Shown piece by piece: positions 48,603 through 61,487 of a stretch of 64,000 bases of DNA (the first letter of the stretch is position 1; the number at the start of each line of letters is the position of its first letter). The stretch comes from Rallus limicola (lineage: Eukaryota > Chordata > Aves > Gruiformes > Rallidae), in the NCBI GenBank assembly GCA_022605955.1, contig JAKCOZ010000021.1, forward strand, positions 13,690,161 to 13,754,160. The letters are read 5' to 3'. The position numbers and the translations under genes are program-made. Below the pieces are notes generated by a model. It was not told where the DNA came from. It was given only the letters and a program-made list of their open reading frames with translations, and made no database searches.

Positions 48603-51600
48603 GAAGCCCAAGTAGTAGAGATTCATTAAAATCAGCGTTATAGTAGATTAGAAAGTGAGAGTTTCTCAACCTGATCAGCAGCAATGATACTTGCAGGAAT
48701 TTTGTAGCACTAAAGTCTCTATCCTCACATCTGGAGCAGAATTTTACAGGGTACCTCATCAGTAGCTCAGACTATATCGCAAACACACAAAACACATCCC
48801 CCTGTGTCTTCAGTGGCTTCCAGTAGAAAAACTAACCAACCTACATCTCTGAAGCCATCTTAAAGGTGCTAAATTCCTAGGAAAAACCCTTAAAAATTAG
48901 AATAGAGGCTGCAATGTATAGCAAATAGCACCAGGAATTAAGGATCACCACAGCCCATATTGCCATCGTTCTACCTTTCTTCTCAAACATAATCTCAGCA
49001 TGGCACAAATATCTGAAGTCAAGCAAAGACAAAAAGATTCCAAACAGGCTTTCCAAACAGCAGAGGATGCAGGCAGACACCAGGCCCTTCCAAACAAAGG
49101 GTAAGATTAATAAAGCCATGACCCATTAGTCACATCTCTCAAGGCACTATAGCACAATGCTTGGAACTACGCTAATGAGGGATATGTAAGGAACAAGATT
49201 GAAAAGAAGGATAGCTTAAAGGCTGAAGGTCTTCACTGGAATCAGAATGTTTGTTTTCTATTTTTGATTTGCTACAGACCTCCCAGATGATACCAGACCA
49301 GTGACTTAATTTGTCCATCAGTTTTTTAAGCAGTGTAATAGTAACAGCTTTTCTTTCCCCTTCCCTGCATTTTCCCCTCTAAATATTTTTTTTCTTCTTT
49401 TTCTTACTGTTCGGACCATCAGCTCCCTGGGACCATCGCATCCCTAAAGACATCATGGACACCACACTTTCAGTCAAAGCACTGCTGAAATGGGAACATT
49501 TTTGATTGTGCTTTTTTTCAACAAACAGGCTTAGAAATTAGTGACCATCACCACTCAGATTCTCCACTTATTGCTTTTTATTACTACAACCTGGTTTATT
49601 AATGTACTTTTTTATATAAAAAGTTTTCAGACTGCTTGGGTGGGGGAATAAGCACTGCATTTTCTGTCGTCACTTTAAACTAAACCAGCCTCTTATGGGC
49701 AACTCCCATATTGGGATACATCACCCACTGATTTGGAAAAAGACTCAGTTCTTCTCTCTATTGGCTGTTCAGAAAAACAGCCATGGCCCGCTGTAGTCAG
49801 ATCAAGGCCAGCAAAGGCTGGCATTGCATGCCAGGAGCCTGGCCCAAAGCCCAGTCATGTTCGAGCTATTAGAGATCTGAGGATGTAAAGGGAGACAGAA
49901 GCAAATGAAAAGAAAAAATAAATAAATAAAGGGAGGTGTTTAGAGGAGGGCTGGGAAAAGAAAAAATATGGGCCCTACTGGAGATTAAAACTTTGTTCAG
50001 TGTCCAAAACTCAATAGCAGCTCTTCTGTGGGTTGGCTCCTGCTTCACTACAAACAAGTTGGCCCCGCTTATAACCTGCATTAATTTATATAGCCACCAG
50101 CCGTGCCAGAACCCATACAAATCCCTGCCCTGCTGTTTGCCGAACGTTTAAGAGGCAGATCATTTTTGGTGAATCACTGGTCAGCCACTTGTCAATGATC
50201 TCCTTTCAGCTACTCAGGACACCTCTATCCCTACCCACTGCCTTTTCTCTAGTGCCGCTGTCATCCTGCCTGAGACAACCCCAGCTGAGTAACCCTGGAG
50301 GCATCCAGGCTCACCACAGAATGTCCGTGACGTGCAGAGGGAGCCCAGACTCATGGCCAGTTCATCCAACCTGATCCTGATAAAGCAGCGATATACACAG
50401 GGGAGAATATGTGCTCAGGGAATCAGGATAGGATCTCCCTTGCTGCTCTCCGACGCACACTCTTCACTTATGAGCCAGTTAAAAGCCATTTCTAATTAGC
50501 CCCAGCACTGTTTATTCATTATGGCAGAAAAAGATCATCTTTATCACATTATTCAGACAGCAGTGACATAAGTGTGGAATGACTGACTGGTGGATTGCTG
50601 TTAGGGACCCAGGTCCACTCCCAAGAGACATCTCTCTCCTAAAAAGAAGCAAAAGAATATACTGTTCTAGCAGGTAATTGTAAGTAAATTTATGCACCTC
50701 ACAAACTGGCCACATGTGACTTGTGTGACTTGTAATGTATATACCACATCTTAAGGAGCTACACAAGACTGATCACCCAGAGAAGCTGAGAGCCATTGAG
50801 TTCTCCCCACCACGTGCAAAGACGTAAGAATTTCAAGCCACTCTCTTTAAAATAACCAGGCACTTCCATTCCCACTCTGCTGGCTGCAGTTATCACATCA
50901 CACCCGCTGATGCTGCCTTTGAGGATATGCACTACAAAGCACCGTTTCTCTTCAAAACACAGTTTTTCTTTATCAGGGCTCACTTTCTGCATGCCTTTTT
51001 TCCAGGTTACTCCTCCTAATGAGCACCTCTGAGGCTCAGGCTGCTTCTCTCCTAAAGTATTCAGCTGGGTTTACCCCAAATCAGTTCAGCTCTCTTGTTT
51101 GCTGACCAAACTGCTGATTCTTTCCAAATTCCCTTTGTATTACTCTGCCTTCCTTACAGTCAATGTAAACACATACCCTAAAAACACCAGTTCAGTGCAA
51201 ATGCGAGAGAGTTATTTAACACAAGGACTGATAGATGCCAGAGTAAGGATGAATTACCAGACAGAAAGTTTCTTAATTATGCCCCCACTAACTTAATGTT
51301 AGTGCAATGACTGACAGCCCAGCAATTTCAGCTGGACAAGTCACTTTTTCAGAAGCATTCCTGCTCTCAGATTGGGATCAGCATTTCAAGTGGCTGAGGA
51401 GCATGCTAAAATCACACATCAGTAGTTTCCTAGGTGAATTCAAAAGAGCACAGGCAACTACACATAGCCTTCCCACTCTATAGAGTACTCATCACATGTA
51501 TATATAACACACAATTTTGAGCGTCCTATTTTTAACGAGACTAATACATTAAATTGCACAAACAAAACCAAGGACGTGACAGGCAGCACAAGAAGATGCC

Positions 51601-54306
51601 AGTGAATCACCTACAGTTGCAGAACAGCTCATCGAAGAAATGCACTAAAAACTTAAGACATCATCAATAATGAGCTCTTCTGTTTCATCATGTGCCAATC
51701 CAGCCACTAACAAGAATCAGATTGGTAAAAATAGTTGGACCTAGGAAAAGATTCATTTCTTGTGCTGAGGAGGGAACTGCTCACTCTAATGTGGGCAGCA
51801 GAAGCTGCCCCGTCCAGGGCTATAGCTACTGCAGTGACAAAGCAGGGAAACCAACGTCATTCAAGAGCCAAATAAGGCTTCCAGATTACTGCATCACGTG
51901 TGGTCTTTATGGAAACCCAGCTATTACCTCAGCTGGATGTTATCAATGATACTATATAATAATAATACCTTTCCCTGGTCTTAGAATATTTGAATTGCAA
52001 CAAAGCCATGAGAAAGCCTCGACATAAGCCATACTGGGGGGTGGAGGGAGAAGAGTCACCACACTGTTTGAAGACTGATTTGCACCCACTGGACCCAGGA
52101 GTCTAATTACCACAAGAGGAGATCACATCAGGGTTAGCTCTCAGTGCCTGGCTGTCTCTTAAACCACCCCTCAGCCAATGCAGCCCCAAGAACATCCCTG
52201 GGATTCCTGAAGCACCAACAGGGATCAGGACTAACACCAGCTGCTTTCAGTCTGCTCTGGAAGAGTTTTACACTTAGTTTTACTCTTTTGTGAATACATT
52301 TTCAAAATCTCCCTCACCAACTTAACCCCTTTTTGCCAGAGAGAAGGAGGTGGTTTCATTTTAGGCTTGTCAAATGATTAAATTGTGCTCAGTTACAGCA
52401 GAGAGGCAACCTGAATAGTAAGTTGGGGATGGAGATTCTACTGGGGTCCCTACAACTGAGAAAAGTCCGAGGTGCCTGGTGGTCAGGTATGGTTCTCTCT
52501 ACATTTTCAGGGTGAATTTTAAATGCAATAGTGGAAAGATGCTGATCTCCTACAGATTTGCTCGAGTCTGCCATGCCCATATGAATACTGTAGCAGGGCT
52601 TCCAAAAACACACTAAAATGTATTATATGCATAATTACACTAGAGAACCATGTTAAGAAATTGCATGCAAAGCTGTTGCATCTGGCATAGAAGTACAACA
52701 CCAATGCAACTTGCTCCAGAAACACACAGAGAGACACGCTTCACTCCCCAGACTTTGCAACGTTTAACCTAAGTTGCACGTAACTGATGCACTAGTGTGA
52801 AGTTCACAAAACTCCACAGTAGAAATCCAGAGTTTGGGCATCTGCACTTAGAAAATACACTATTTATTTTTGCCATCCACTTGTTTATTCCTAATTGCTA
52901 CTGGCAGCTTCTTTGGAATTTGCACCACTGCTGAACTTTGAACATTTATTAAGTCCTTATGGAGCAAGAGCAGCTCTGCAAGACTCCTGCACTTACTCTT
53001 ACAGCCTTCATGTTGTCGCAGGCCATAAAATTCACACTTTGCTGATGCATTTGTGAGCTCGGAGACAGCATCTTGCAAAACCAGATCGACAGTGCAAAAG
53101 CACATCTGCTTCTATTTTGATAACTATCTTCACAAAAGAAATAGCTTCTCCCTTTCAAAAGCATCATACTTAGAACATAATGCAAAATGAAGCAAAGTTA
53201 ACATGGGAAATGCAGGTCTGTGATTAGCAACTCCTTTTGAAATATGTTCCAGCATCATCTTGGAAGAAGTAATCCCCTAAGTAGCACAAGCTGCAATATG
53301 AGATATCATTAAGGGCCTAAATGGGGCATAACTTCAATACAGATCCCATCTCAAGTATCATCAATATAATAATTTCTTAACAGAAATTAGGAAAAAAAAA
53401 CCAGCCTTTTTTTCACATGCAAAAGTTACAGAGCTCAGGGTGAGCTGGAGATATGCAGAATTTCAGAGCTCAGGTTTGGAATACTTTATAGTTATAAGAA
53501 ATGTTGGGGTTTTTTCCTTGCCACTTGGAAAGCACTGGATTATTTGTGTGTGTGGTTTTTCCATTCTAAAACTTGGGCTTTCAGAGGTGGAGTTTACATT
53601 CAACTACTGCAAAAGAAATTGCTGGATCGACTTTGCTCAATATTTTGGAGAAACCATAATTTTTGACAGTCACCAAGAAACAAAAATTTCAGCCTACTAG
53701 GTAGTTTTTGCCAAAGGCCATAAGCTCTGAAAACAGTGTCATAATGGAAGATGGTTTGCAACCTTAACTGCAGAGCGGTTGCCTGTGGCGCCTGATCTAT
53801 TAGACTGACCTTCAGAGATACAGAGTGAAGAGGCTCTACAGATTACAGTTGATCTTTTTTTCCTCTCTTTTTAACTAAAATTATATGCTGTAACCCATCA
53901 GATGAGTTCCCTGGCTAGAACTGTATCTGAAGGAAACTTTGTCTTCAAGCTGCAAGAGGAAACCAAAAATAGAGGCCTTGGCAGTCTGGGGCTTTCCTAC
54001 CATCCCACTTATAATGAACATAGGAAAGGACATGGTGGCCTACTTTTAAAAGGATATTTCTGCCAAGTCACAATATAATAAGAAAAAGAATATATGGTAT
54101 AACCAAAAAAATAAATGTCTGTAAGGTTATGGAAATTATGACTGATGACATCTCTTGCCCTTGTTGCCTGTGATCTATTTGAATATATACAAGACCTTAA
54201 TTATAGACTTGCAGTAAATAATCAGGCTTAAAGCATGCTGTCATCCCAAATGGAGGAGAGATCCAAGAGTAGGAACCTAGTTGTATTAAGCAGAAGCATC
54301 AAAGTA
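48603..54306. other. non-coding single-copy DNA, about 5.7 kb
   Basis: No gene or repeat family recognised. The frame at 48877-49119 (minus) is hydrophobic, but short and isolated. Overlapping frames at 52389-53185 on the minus strand switch frame without a recognisable domain. A pyrimidine-rich patch lies at about 49350-49405. Confidence 0.5.
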
Positions 54307-54322
54307 GGGGGGGGCAGGGGGG
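54307..54322 (+). repeat. G-rich tract (G8-CA-G6)
   Basis: Two long G runs separated by CA. It could form a quadruplex by splitting the runs, with short loops. No promoter features nearby. Confidence 0.85.
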
Positions 54323-57120
54323 AGTGGAGAATGGAACACGGCAGAGAAGTTGACTCAAAGGCATCAAAACTTGTCCTGGTGCCTTTTTAGAGAGCCAACG
54401 TAGTCCAACATACCAATTTTTATTAATTCATACTCCTTTGAAGCCAGAAAACTAGGCCTCCCTGATCATACACTGAAGAAGATGAAAATGCAGAAAAAGG
54501 CCAAGTTCCTCAATATAAATCTGACCCACCAAAGCAAGAATTAGTTCACATGCTTGTCCCTTCTCAAACCAAAACCATCTCACAAAGTAAATGCTTTTCC
54601 CTTCAGTAAAACACAATTCAAAGACATGTCATGTCAAAGGACCAAGGTACTTGAGTATGCAACTTTCCTGAAGGTCTCAGGCAAGAAGGAGAAGCCATAT
54701 CACTATTCTTCCATGCTGAAGAAAGCTCTTTACTCCTGTGGTACAGCACAGTACATAACATCATATGAACTAATACAGTTGGTAATTTTTCTCTGTTCTC
54801 TCCTAAGGAGAACCACTTAGATGAAAGCTATTTGCAGAGAGCTCACGTCTCCCTGAAACAAGGAATTGGAATGAAGTAGTTAGCTCATAGCTCTAGAGGC
54901 AAATCAGGTAAGCAATGTGCTACACACACATCTGATTTACTTTTCTATTGGGAGATTTTATTTCTATTTACTGTTACTCCCTGTACTTTTTCAAGCACCC
55001 ATCCAGGCTACTGGGAATAGAATTGGATATGTACACCATTCACCTTGTTAAAGTTCTTAAAATGTGTGTTCACTTTAATTATCTTCCTTATTTGTGTACA
55101 TCTCACCCTAAAAATTCAAAGTTGTTCAACTTTGAGGCTAGATTTGACTGCCACGTCTCGTATCTTGCATTTTTAAAGAGAAAATGAATGCTTAGATGTA
55201 AAATCATCATCTTACAAAGTTAGCAATTCACAGAAACAGGTTTCTCTAAAAGTGATTCAGTTGTGATACAATAGAATTTGTCTGCAAAAGCATTCCAGAA
55301 AGCATTGCTTGGCACAATTACTTATTAACATTATTTTACCTTAAAAGGCATGCAAGAAACAAAGTTAATCTCTAGCCTTACCAAAACAATGAGGCAGGGA
55401 AGTGGGAATCTTCAGCAAGAAGATGACAAAGACCACAATGATTAGAGCTTTCACAAGGGTGAAAGAGCATGGAGAAATCTGGAAAGCAAGCACTACAATC
55501 AACCTTACATGCTGTACTCTCATATTCCTGATCCATTCTATGAAACCACCATATAGGCACCTGAACCTGCAGTAGGGTAGGGTCAAAGAGAAGGGACGTT
55601 GGGGGTGAAATGAAGCACCTTTCTACCCCCTCCAGACTGAGAAAGGGCCACCACATGCTGGGCTGTCTTCAGCACATCCAACAGAACCAAGGTCCATTCC
55701 ACCCCAAGATCACCAAATTCAGGCTTACAGAGGAAGGTACTCAGCTGTCACCAGTCTTAAGAGTATTTTTGCCAAAACCACAAACATAGAACCGATTTCA
55801 GATCCCAACCTTGCCTAAGGAACCTCAAACATCTCTAGGATGGTCCAGCACCATCACTCCAAAGGCATGATATAGACATAACAGGTGTTTAGTTTTGCAG
55901 CCCCGTATGAAAGGTCAAAAATAGCAATGAATTTTTGCAGGAATGGTTGAAGTCTGACAGAAAACACTTAAATCCATGCTTACCTCAACTGGGATAGAGA
56001 CGATTGTGCAGAAAATTGGGTAAAGCTTGTATATGAGTGCATCAGAAGTAGCACAGAATGGCCCAGACCAGAAGGTCACCATAGGGAAACAAAACAAGCA
56101 AAAACTATTGTTACACCATGTGCAGACAAGTGCTTGCATTCACGACTATACAAATCTAGAGGTAAATATTGCAGCTGGGCTGCCAGAAAAGCTCACTTTG
56201 TGCCCAGTAATAGGAGCTAAAGCTGGCTGGATTTTCCAATACATAAAACGATCACTGGAGGGACCCTGTCCTTCCACATTCACTGTTACAGGTAATGACC
56301 CTGAAGTAATTCCCTCTACAGCAGGCTTTCACTGTGCTCTGAAGCATCATGTATCCATCAGCGCTAACATCACTACAGCAGACTGATGGGAGTGGCAACT
56401 CCAAAGGCAAAACCAGGCAAGAACCTAACGTAGTGCGTGTGTGTAAATCAGCCTTCACAAACAAAGTAGTTCTTTCTTTTCCTCCATTTTGCAAGCAAAG
56501 TTCTTTAAAATTGGAGGTGGGAAGGAAATAAGTTGCAAGACCAAAGGAGCACTATGAACATCTACTGCAGCCACCCAGAAAATAGGACACAGAGCCCCAC
56601 ATCCAGCGGAGGAAGGCTCCACTCCCCCCTTCTACCTGAGTAAATGAGACATTGTGCGGTACCTTGAGGCTGACCTAAAGCCTTTTACTAAAAAGGCTCA
56701 ATCTCAAGTTAAACTCTAAGTGATGATGGATTTATCACTTCCCTTGGTAAGCTGCTCCTATAGTTAATTATCCTTACTATTTAAGTCACGTCTCATTTCC
56801 AGTTTAAAAGAAATTGCTGAAGGCTTTGCAGTATTTTGTTCTACAATGTGTGTCTCTAAGCATGCATCTTTGTGTGCACACAGAGATCTGTTTAAAATAA
56901 TCCCACTTGAATTACTGAAGAAAAGTTCTTTTTCACGTGCAACTTGGTACCATTGTTTGCTCTCAGAAATAGGATGGAGAACTTGGATTTTAACTCAGAA
57001 CTGCTGTTGGACTGATACCTAGCTGTGCAGCAGGAAATTCCAGTTCATTAATAGACATCAGGCTTCTTAAGGTTGGGGACATCTAAACAAAAGCAAGCCA
57101 ACAGCCAACACTTGATTTTC
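54323..57120. other. non-coding single-copy DNA
   Basis: Plus and minus frames at 55365-55656, 55915-56386 and 56252-56531 overlap one another and none is recognisable. No repeat family identified. Confidence 0.5.
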
Positions 57121-57160
57121 CCTTAAAAAATTAGAAATTCCCTTGTAAAATTAGAAGTTT
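57121..57160 (+). repeat. two-copy 20-bp tandem duplication
   Basis: Two 20-bp units beginning CCTT and containing AAAATTAGAA sit head to tail and match at 16 of 20 positions. A short, diverged local duplication. Confidence 0.75.
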
Positions 57161-57409
57161 CTGCTACACTTTTAGAGACAACACAATCTATATGTGTACT
57201 ACAGCAGTTAGTGCTGCATATTTTACATAATTGTGCTGGCTGCTCTTTATAATCATTAAATGTATGCTCACATACAAGTTTATATACGGGCTGTGAGTTG
57301 TCTTGAGAAAAGACTTTTCAGCCAACTTCCAATTTATGGTTAACATGAATTTTTCTCTCCTGCCCACGTAAAGTCCTAAAGTTTTTACAAGCTTTATCAT
57401 CTTCTTTTC

Positions 57410-57445
57410 TTTTTTTTTTTTTTTTTTGTTGGGGTTCCCCCCAAC
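57410..57445. repeat. poly-T tract next to a GC hairpin
   Basis: T18 (57410-57427) is followed at once by GTTGGGG (57428-57434), a TTCC loop and CCCCAAC (57439-57445), a perfect 7-bp stem. On the minus strand this reads as a stable stem-loop followed by A18, which superficially resembles the tail of a retroposed RNA, but no upstream RNA gene body was recognised. Confidence 0.85.
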
Positions 57446-58290
57446 CCAACTCTGATGTTGTTAAATTTGCTAATATTTATTTTCTGAAGACTTTTGAAAA
57501 GGCTGGAAGATAGAGAGAGGTATCGAGGAGGCTTCAAGAAGAGAGAGCACTTCATCTCCATTCTTGCAAAGTTTCTGGTCTCCAGCTGCAGTCTCTCTCA
57601 CAGACGATGAATCATATGCCTAGAAAGAAACTACATATCTGAGTAAACCACAGTCAGTTACTGTCTCTGTTTGGTTATATATTAGGTAAGCCTACCCAAT
57701 CAAAGCTCATCAGCTGACACAGAAGCCAGTGGAATTAAAACACAGACATACAAAAATTCTTGTAAATTATTAGTAAGGTTATACAAGGTCTTAAATAATG
57801 AGAAAAACAAAACAATATTAATAACTGAAACACTGATAAAGCTTCTGCATAGTCTAAAAGAGAAAAGAGAATTAGGAAGTAAAGATTCCAAGTTTTTGCA
57901 GTCAGTGAATTTTTAATCTGATATGAAAACGCTTGCGTGCCTCCGTGTCCTGGGACAACCAGGATTCAGGGGCTGAGAGACAGTTCAACTGGGGGTAAGC
58001 ATATTAAAGGATTATGGACAAGGGGGGAAAATAAAGGTAAGCAAAACACTAAATTATTCTAGCTGCATGTGAAATGAGACATATGCTCATGCAACATCAG
58101 AAGCAGCTGAGTTGGCAACAGTTAGACTGTGGCCTGACTGGTCCAGCCTCTATCGTTTCTATGTCACAAAGGTCTGATGAAAACAGTGGGATTTTCACTA
58201 GCAGAGATCAGAAAAACGCTTTTCAAGGTCAAGCGCGGTGTCTGGAGATACAGAATTACTGGGAGGGTTCTAAGGGAAGAAGCAGCAGGG
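57446..58290. other. non-coding DNA
   Basis: No gene recognised. The frame starting at 58074 is opposed by an equally long antisense frame (58164-58550), so it is probably chance. Confidence 0.5.
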
Positions 58291-58338
58291 TAAAAAAAAA
58301 TGGGGATACACAAGTTAAAAAAAAAAAAAATGGGGATA
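58291..58338 (+). repeat. duplicated A-run plus TGGGGATA unit
   Basis: T-A9-TGGGGATA is repeated once about 26 bp downstream as T-A14-TGGGGATA. This is a local duplication with A-run length change. Confidence 0.8.
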
Positions 58339-60332
58339 TCCTTCCAAGCTGCCCTCAGAGCAGTGTGGAGATACCCTTGCAGCCAGGGGGATGCATCCCA
58401 CTGGGAAGCATCCCTCTGCACACCGGCCTGCCAGAGCCCACAGCAAGCATGATTAAATGAGTTTAGCCTACACTGGCAGTTAAACAGCATCTTCGGGAAA
58501 ACTATGGTATTGTATGCAGTGTAACCTGATGCAGTCAAAGCTTGTGTCATCTCAGGTCAGAAATTATAGGGAAAGGAGAAACTCTGGGTTTTGTTTGTTT
58601 ATTTGGTTTCAATATGCGGCCAGTGTAAAGATCAACTGTCAGATGGAAAGCATTGGTTGAAAAGTACTAAAGAAAGAAAATAGTCCCAAGAGAAGAGAAA
58701 GAGAGGCTTCTGTGCCACAGTACATAAAAATCCCACAGGTCCCCACTCTCCTTTAAGGATCTATCTGTGCAGGTTTAAACCAGATTCCCTACAGATCCTA
58801 GAAAAACTGCTTCACATTATACCCAAATCCTAGCATTAGGTTGTAGAGCTGCAAGGCATAAGCCACTTTGCGTTGGAAAGAAAAAACCTCCCTTAACACC
58901 AAGTTATCCGATAACTGTCCTTCCCAAGAATACACAAACTTCCTGCTGAAGTAGCATCTGGTTCTGGCCTCTAGCTGGAACGAAACACTGGGTTGAATGA
59001 ACCAGCAGCCCAACTGGTAACTAAATCCTATGGCTCTGGTGAGCACCCAGCAGAGATACTAGTTGGAGGAGGGCATTTCCCCATTCAACTGCAAGCCATA
59101 TGTCGGGAATGAAACGTCAGCTTCAAAAAATATAAATCACATGCCGTGCCACTGTTGTTTGTGGAACAGCCTGGCTATCATTATACACACAGCAACAGCT
59201 ATCAGCCTTGCTTCTTTGTTCCACTTTGAACTGTATCTAATAATTAGAGCCATCACTGCCTTGTACACAGCTTATGAAATACTTCAGTGCTGTTTGGAAT
59301 GAGGTTTTGTTGATGGGTCAATACGGTGGTGTCAGACCTGCCTCAGGGCCAGGCTCCAGGGGCGGTTCAGGTTCACTTTGCCTTGGTAGATGTCCCTGCG
59401 TGCCAGCTCTAGGACAACCTACACAGCTCTTTCGACAGCCAAACTTTGCCTGTGCTTTCAGCACACTCACATGCATGCGAACCCCCAGAGGCACAGCTGC
59501 AGAGGTATGCTCCTGGTGCAGTAAAATTTACCTCTCCTCAGCCTTTGAGATGTTGTTACAAAACCAGTAACAACACCATCAGGTGTTTTTATATGCCAGC
59601 GCTGGCTCTGAATGTGGCCTAAAGTCTCTGTGAAGCCAGGCTGAATCTCTCCAGAGAAAATGGAGGCACAACGCATCAGGCCTTAGGAGCATGCTGAAGT
59701 TGAAACCAGCTCTTACATCACCCAGCACCAGCCTCTGAAGGGGTAATCCACCTCTCCTCCCTTGCAATGGGAACTCACAGGCTAGCCTGAAAACAAAGCA
59801 CTGAACGCTTCTCCTGTGAAAATCTCAACCTCGTTACAGCTGTCCTTCAGCCTGTAATACCAAAGTATCACATCACTGGGTTGGAAAGAAATATCAAATG
59901 GCTAAGCAAAGATTAGAAGATAGAACAAGAGAGCGTTCATGTCTCCTTGACAGGTCTGCCAAACAAGATAATTTAAAAGAAGAGTTTTGCCAGGAATAAA
60001 AATCTGGTGAGTCCTGCAAAGCAGTGATGGCCTGCCAGCCCAGCCAAAGAGCCACAGGAATTTTGAATCAATGCCTCAGATGTCCAGTGTGTCTAAATAT
60101 ACATTAAAAAGCAAACATAGCACATGAATAGAGCAGCTGAATCTGTGCTGCTGGGCCTGATGCACTATTTCCGGCAGCCCCTATGCAAAAAACAATGCAA
60201 CTCATGGCAGCTTTGAATACAGTGAAGGTAGAAGAGATGATGAGATGTGATGCCTTTCCCTCTCCACTCCCCCACCCCCATTTGGAAACATAACATGCAA
60301 TGACAGGGTACTCAGTTACTCTGAAAGTTAAG
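58339..60332. other. non-coding single-copy DNA
   Basis: A mildly G+C-richer patch at about 59330-59560 contains a 98-codon frame (59274-59570) that is unrecognised and opposed by antisense frames. No RNA gene or repeat family seen. Confidence 0.5.
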
Positions 60333-61035
60333 TCATAGAATAACTTAGGATGGAAGAGACCTTTAAGATCACAGAGTCCAACCACAGCCTAGCCCTGCTT
60401 AGTCCACCTCTAGACCACGTCCTCAAGCACTATATCTACATGCCTTTTAAATACCTCCAGGGATGGTGACTGCACCACCTCCCTGGACAGCCTGGTCCAG
60501 TACTTGGCTACCATGTTGGTATAGAAATTCTTCCTGGTATCTAACCTAAATCTCCCCTGCTGCAATTTGAAACCACTTCCTCTTATCCTATCCTTACCTG
60601 AGAGGAGAGATTGACCACCACCTCTCTACACTCTCCTTGCAAGTAGTTGCAGAGAGCAATGAGTTCTCCCCTCAACCTCGTTTTCTCAAGATTAAAAAAC
60701 CCCAGCTCTCTCAGCCACCCCTCACAGGACCTGTGCTCCAGACCCTTCACCAGCTTCATCGCCCCTCTCTGGACATGCTCCAGCATCTCAGCATCCTTCC
60801 TGTAGTCAGTGGCCCAAAACTGGACACAGGACTCAAGGTGCAGCCTCACCAGAGATGAGTATAAAGGAACAATCTCTTCCCTACTCCTGCTGGTCGCACC
60901 ATTCCTGATGCTGTTGGCCTTCCAAGGCACACTGCTGGCTCATATCTGGCACATTGACACCCCCAGGTCCTTCACCTCCAAGCAGCTCTCCAGCCATTGC
61001 CCCCAGCCTGTAGCACTGCCTGGGGCTGTGATCCC
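60333..61035 (-). mobile_element. CR1 LINE, 5'-truncated, about 700 bp
   Basis: The plus strand starts TCATAGAATAACTTAGGATG, then GGAAGAGACCTTTAAGATCA, the reverse complement of a CR1 3' end. The copy continues through the ORF2 stop and the last coding segment of ORF2 (described separately) to about 61035, where similarity fades into AT-rich flank. Its 3' UTR ('ctagccctgcttagtccacc', 'aaatacctccagggatgg') is of the type abundant in Neoaves, which fits a neoavian bird; that subfamily reading is from memory. It is a different CR1 subtype from the copy at 38492. No target-site duplication seen. Confidence 0.95.
60410..61030 (-). pseudogene. CR1 ORF2 C-terminal fragment (end of reverse transcriptase polyprotein)
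   Basis: The minus strand encodes the tail of CR1 ORF2, downstream of the reverse transcriptase catalytic core. In one frame (open from 60930 to 60583) it reads [38 protein letters not shown] and [19 protein letters not shown]. Near 60595 the frame slips, and a second frame continues GFKLQQGRFRLDTRKNFYTN and PSLEVFKRHVDIVLEDVV to a TAG at 60412-60410, the position expected for the end of ORF2. Upstream, near 60930-60950, there is another slip and a stop (frames MSQQCAL versus KANSIRNG). The catalytic motifs and endonuclease are absent because of 5' truncation. The fragment cannot be functional. Confidence 0.9.
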
Positions 61036-61154
61036 TGTTTTGAATGTATTAATTTGTCTGGCAACTGAATAAAGCATCAATCTCCTGTTTTACAATGGCA
61101 AAGTAAGCCTGCCAATCAGAAAAGTTGGGTTTTTTTTTAATTTTAGATTAAATG

Positions 61155-61205
61155 TTTTTTGAAAATACCATATTTATCGAGTTTTGAAAAATACCATATT
61201 TTTCA
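61155..61205 (+). repeat. two-copy tandem duplication, about 26-bp unit
   Basis: TTTTGAAAATACCATATTT (first copy) and TTTTGAAAAATACCATATTT (second copy) lie head to tail, separated by 'atcgag'. The copies differ by one A insertion. Confidence 0.8.
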
Positions 61206-61236
61206 AATTCCACTGAAGTCAGTTTTGCACACAAAG
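61204..61236 (-). repeat. ancient interspersed repeat fragment, copy 3
   Basis: On the minus strand, CAAAACTGACTTCAGTGG aligns with the CAAAACT...GATTTCAGTGG core of copy 2 (22493 onward) with one internal gap. It is short, so less certain than copies 1 and 2. Confidence 0.3.
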
Positions 61237-61428
61237 CACCCATCATTTACACCTTTTGCCCCAAAACATGGAGAATAATCTACCATGGCCAGTTTGTTCA
61301 TTTCCTTGATTACAAAAGAAACACAGACTCTTCCCTTTTACCATTCCCCTCCCCTTAACATTTCAGCTGACCCAGTCATAGGTGTTTCCCTGCCATTCCT
61401 TTGTGGTTATTCTTTTTGGTTGTTTGTT

Positions 61429-61487
61429 GGGGGCTTTTGGGGAGGAGTGGTGGGGTTGGGTTGGGGCTGGAGGAGCAGGGTAGGGGG
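61429..61487 (+). repeat. G-rich tract with G-quadruplex motif
   Basis: G runs lie at 61429-61433, 61439-61442, 61452-61455, 61458-61460, 61463-61466, 61478-61480 and 61483-61487. The core GGGGTTGGGTTGGGG has two-base TT loops. Seven runs of three or more G in 59 bp on the plus strand. Much of it is translated in overlapping frames, which are not credible genes. Confidence 0.85.

Noticed and set aside
58074..58550. Pair of 128-codon frames on opposite strands
   Set aside because: They overlap antisense, include translated A-runs (KKKK / FFFF), and neither is recognisable.
59876..59910. 'cactgggttggaaagaaatatc' as another CR1 3' end
   Set aside because: Only one short word (ggttggaaag) matches, with no following GATCAT or CCAAC block.
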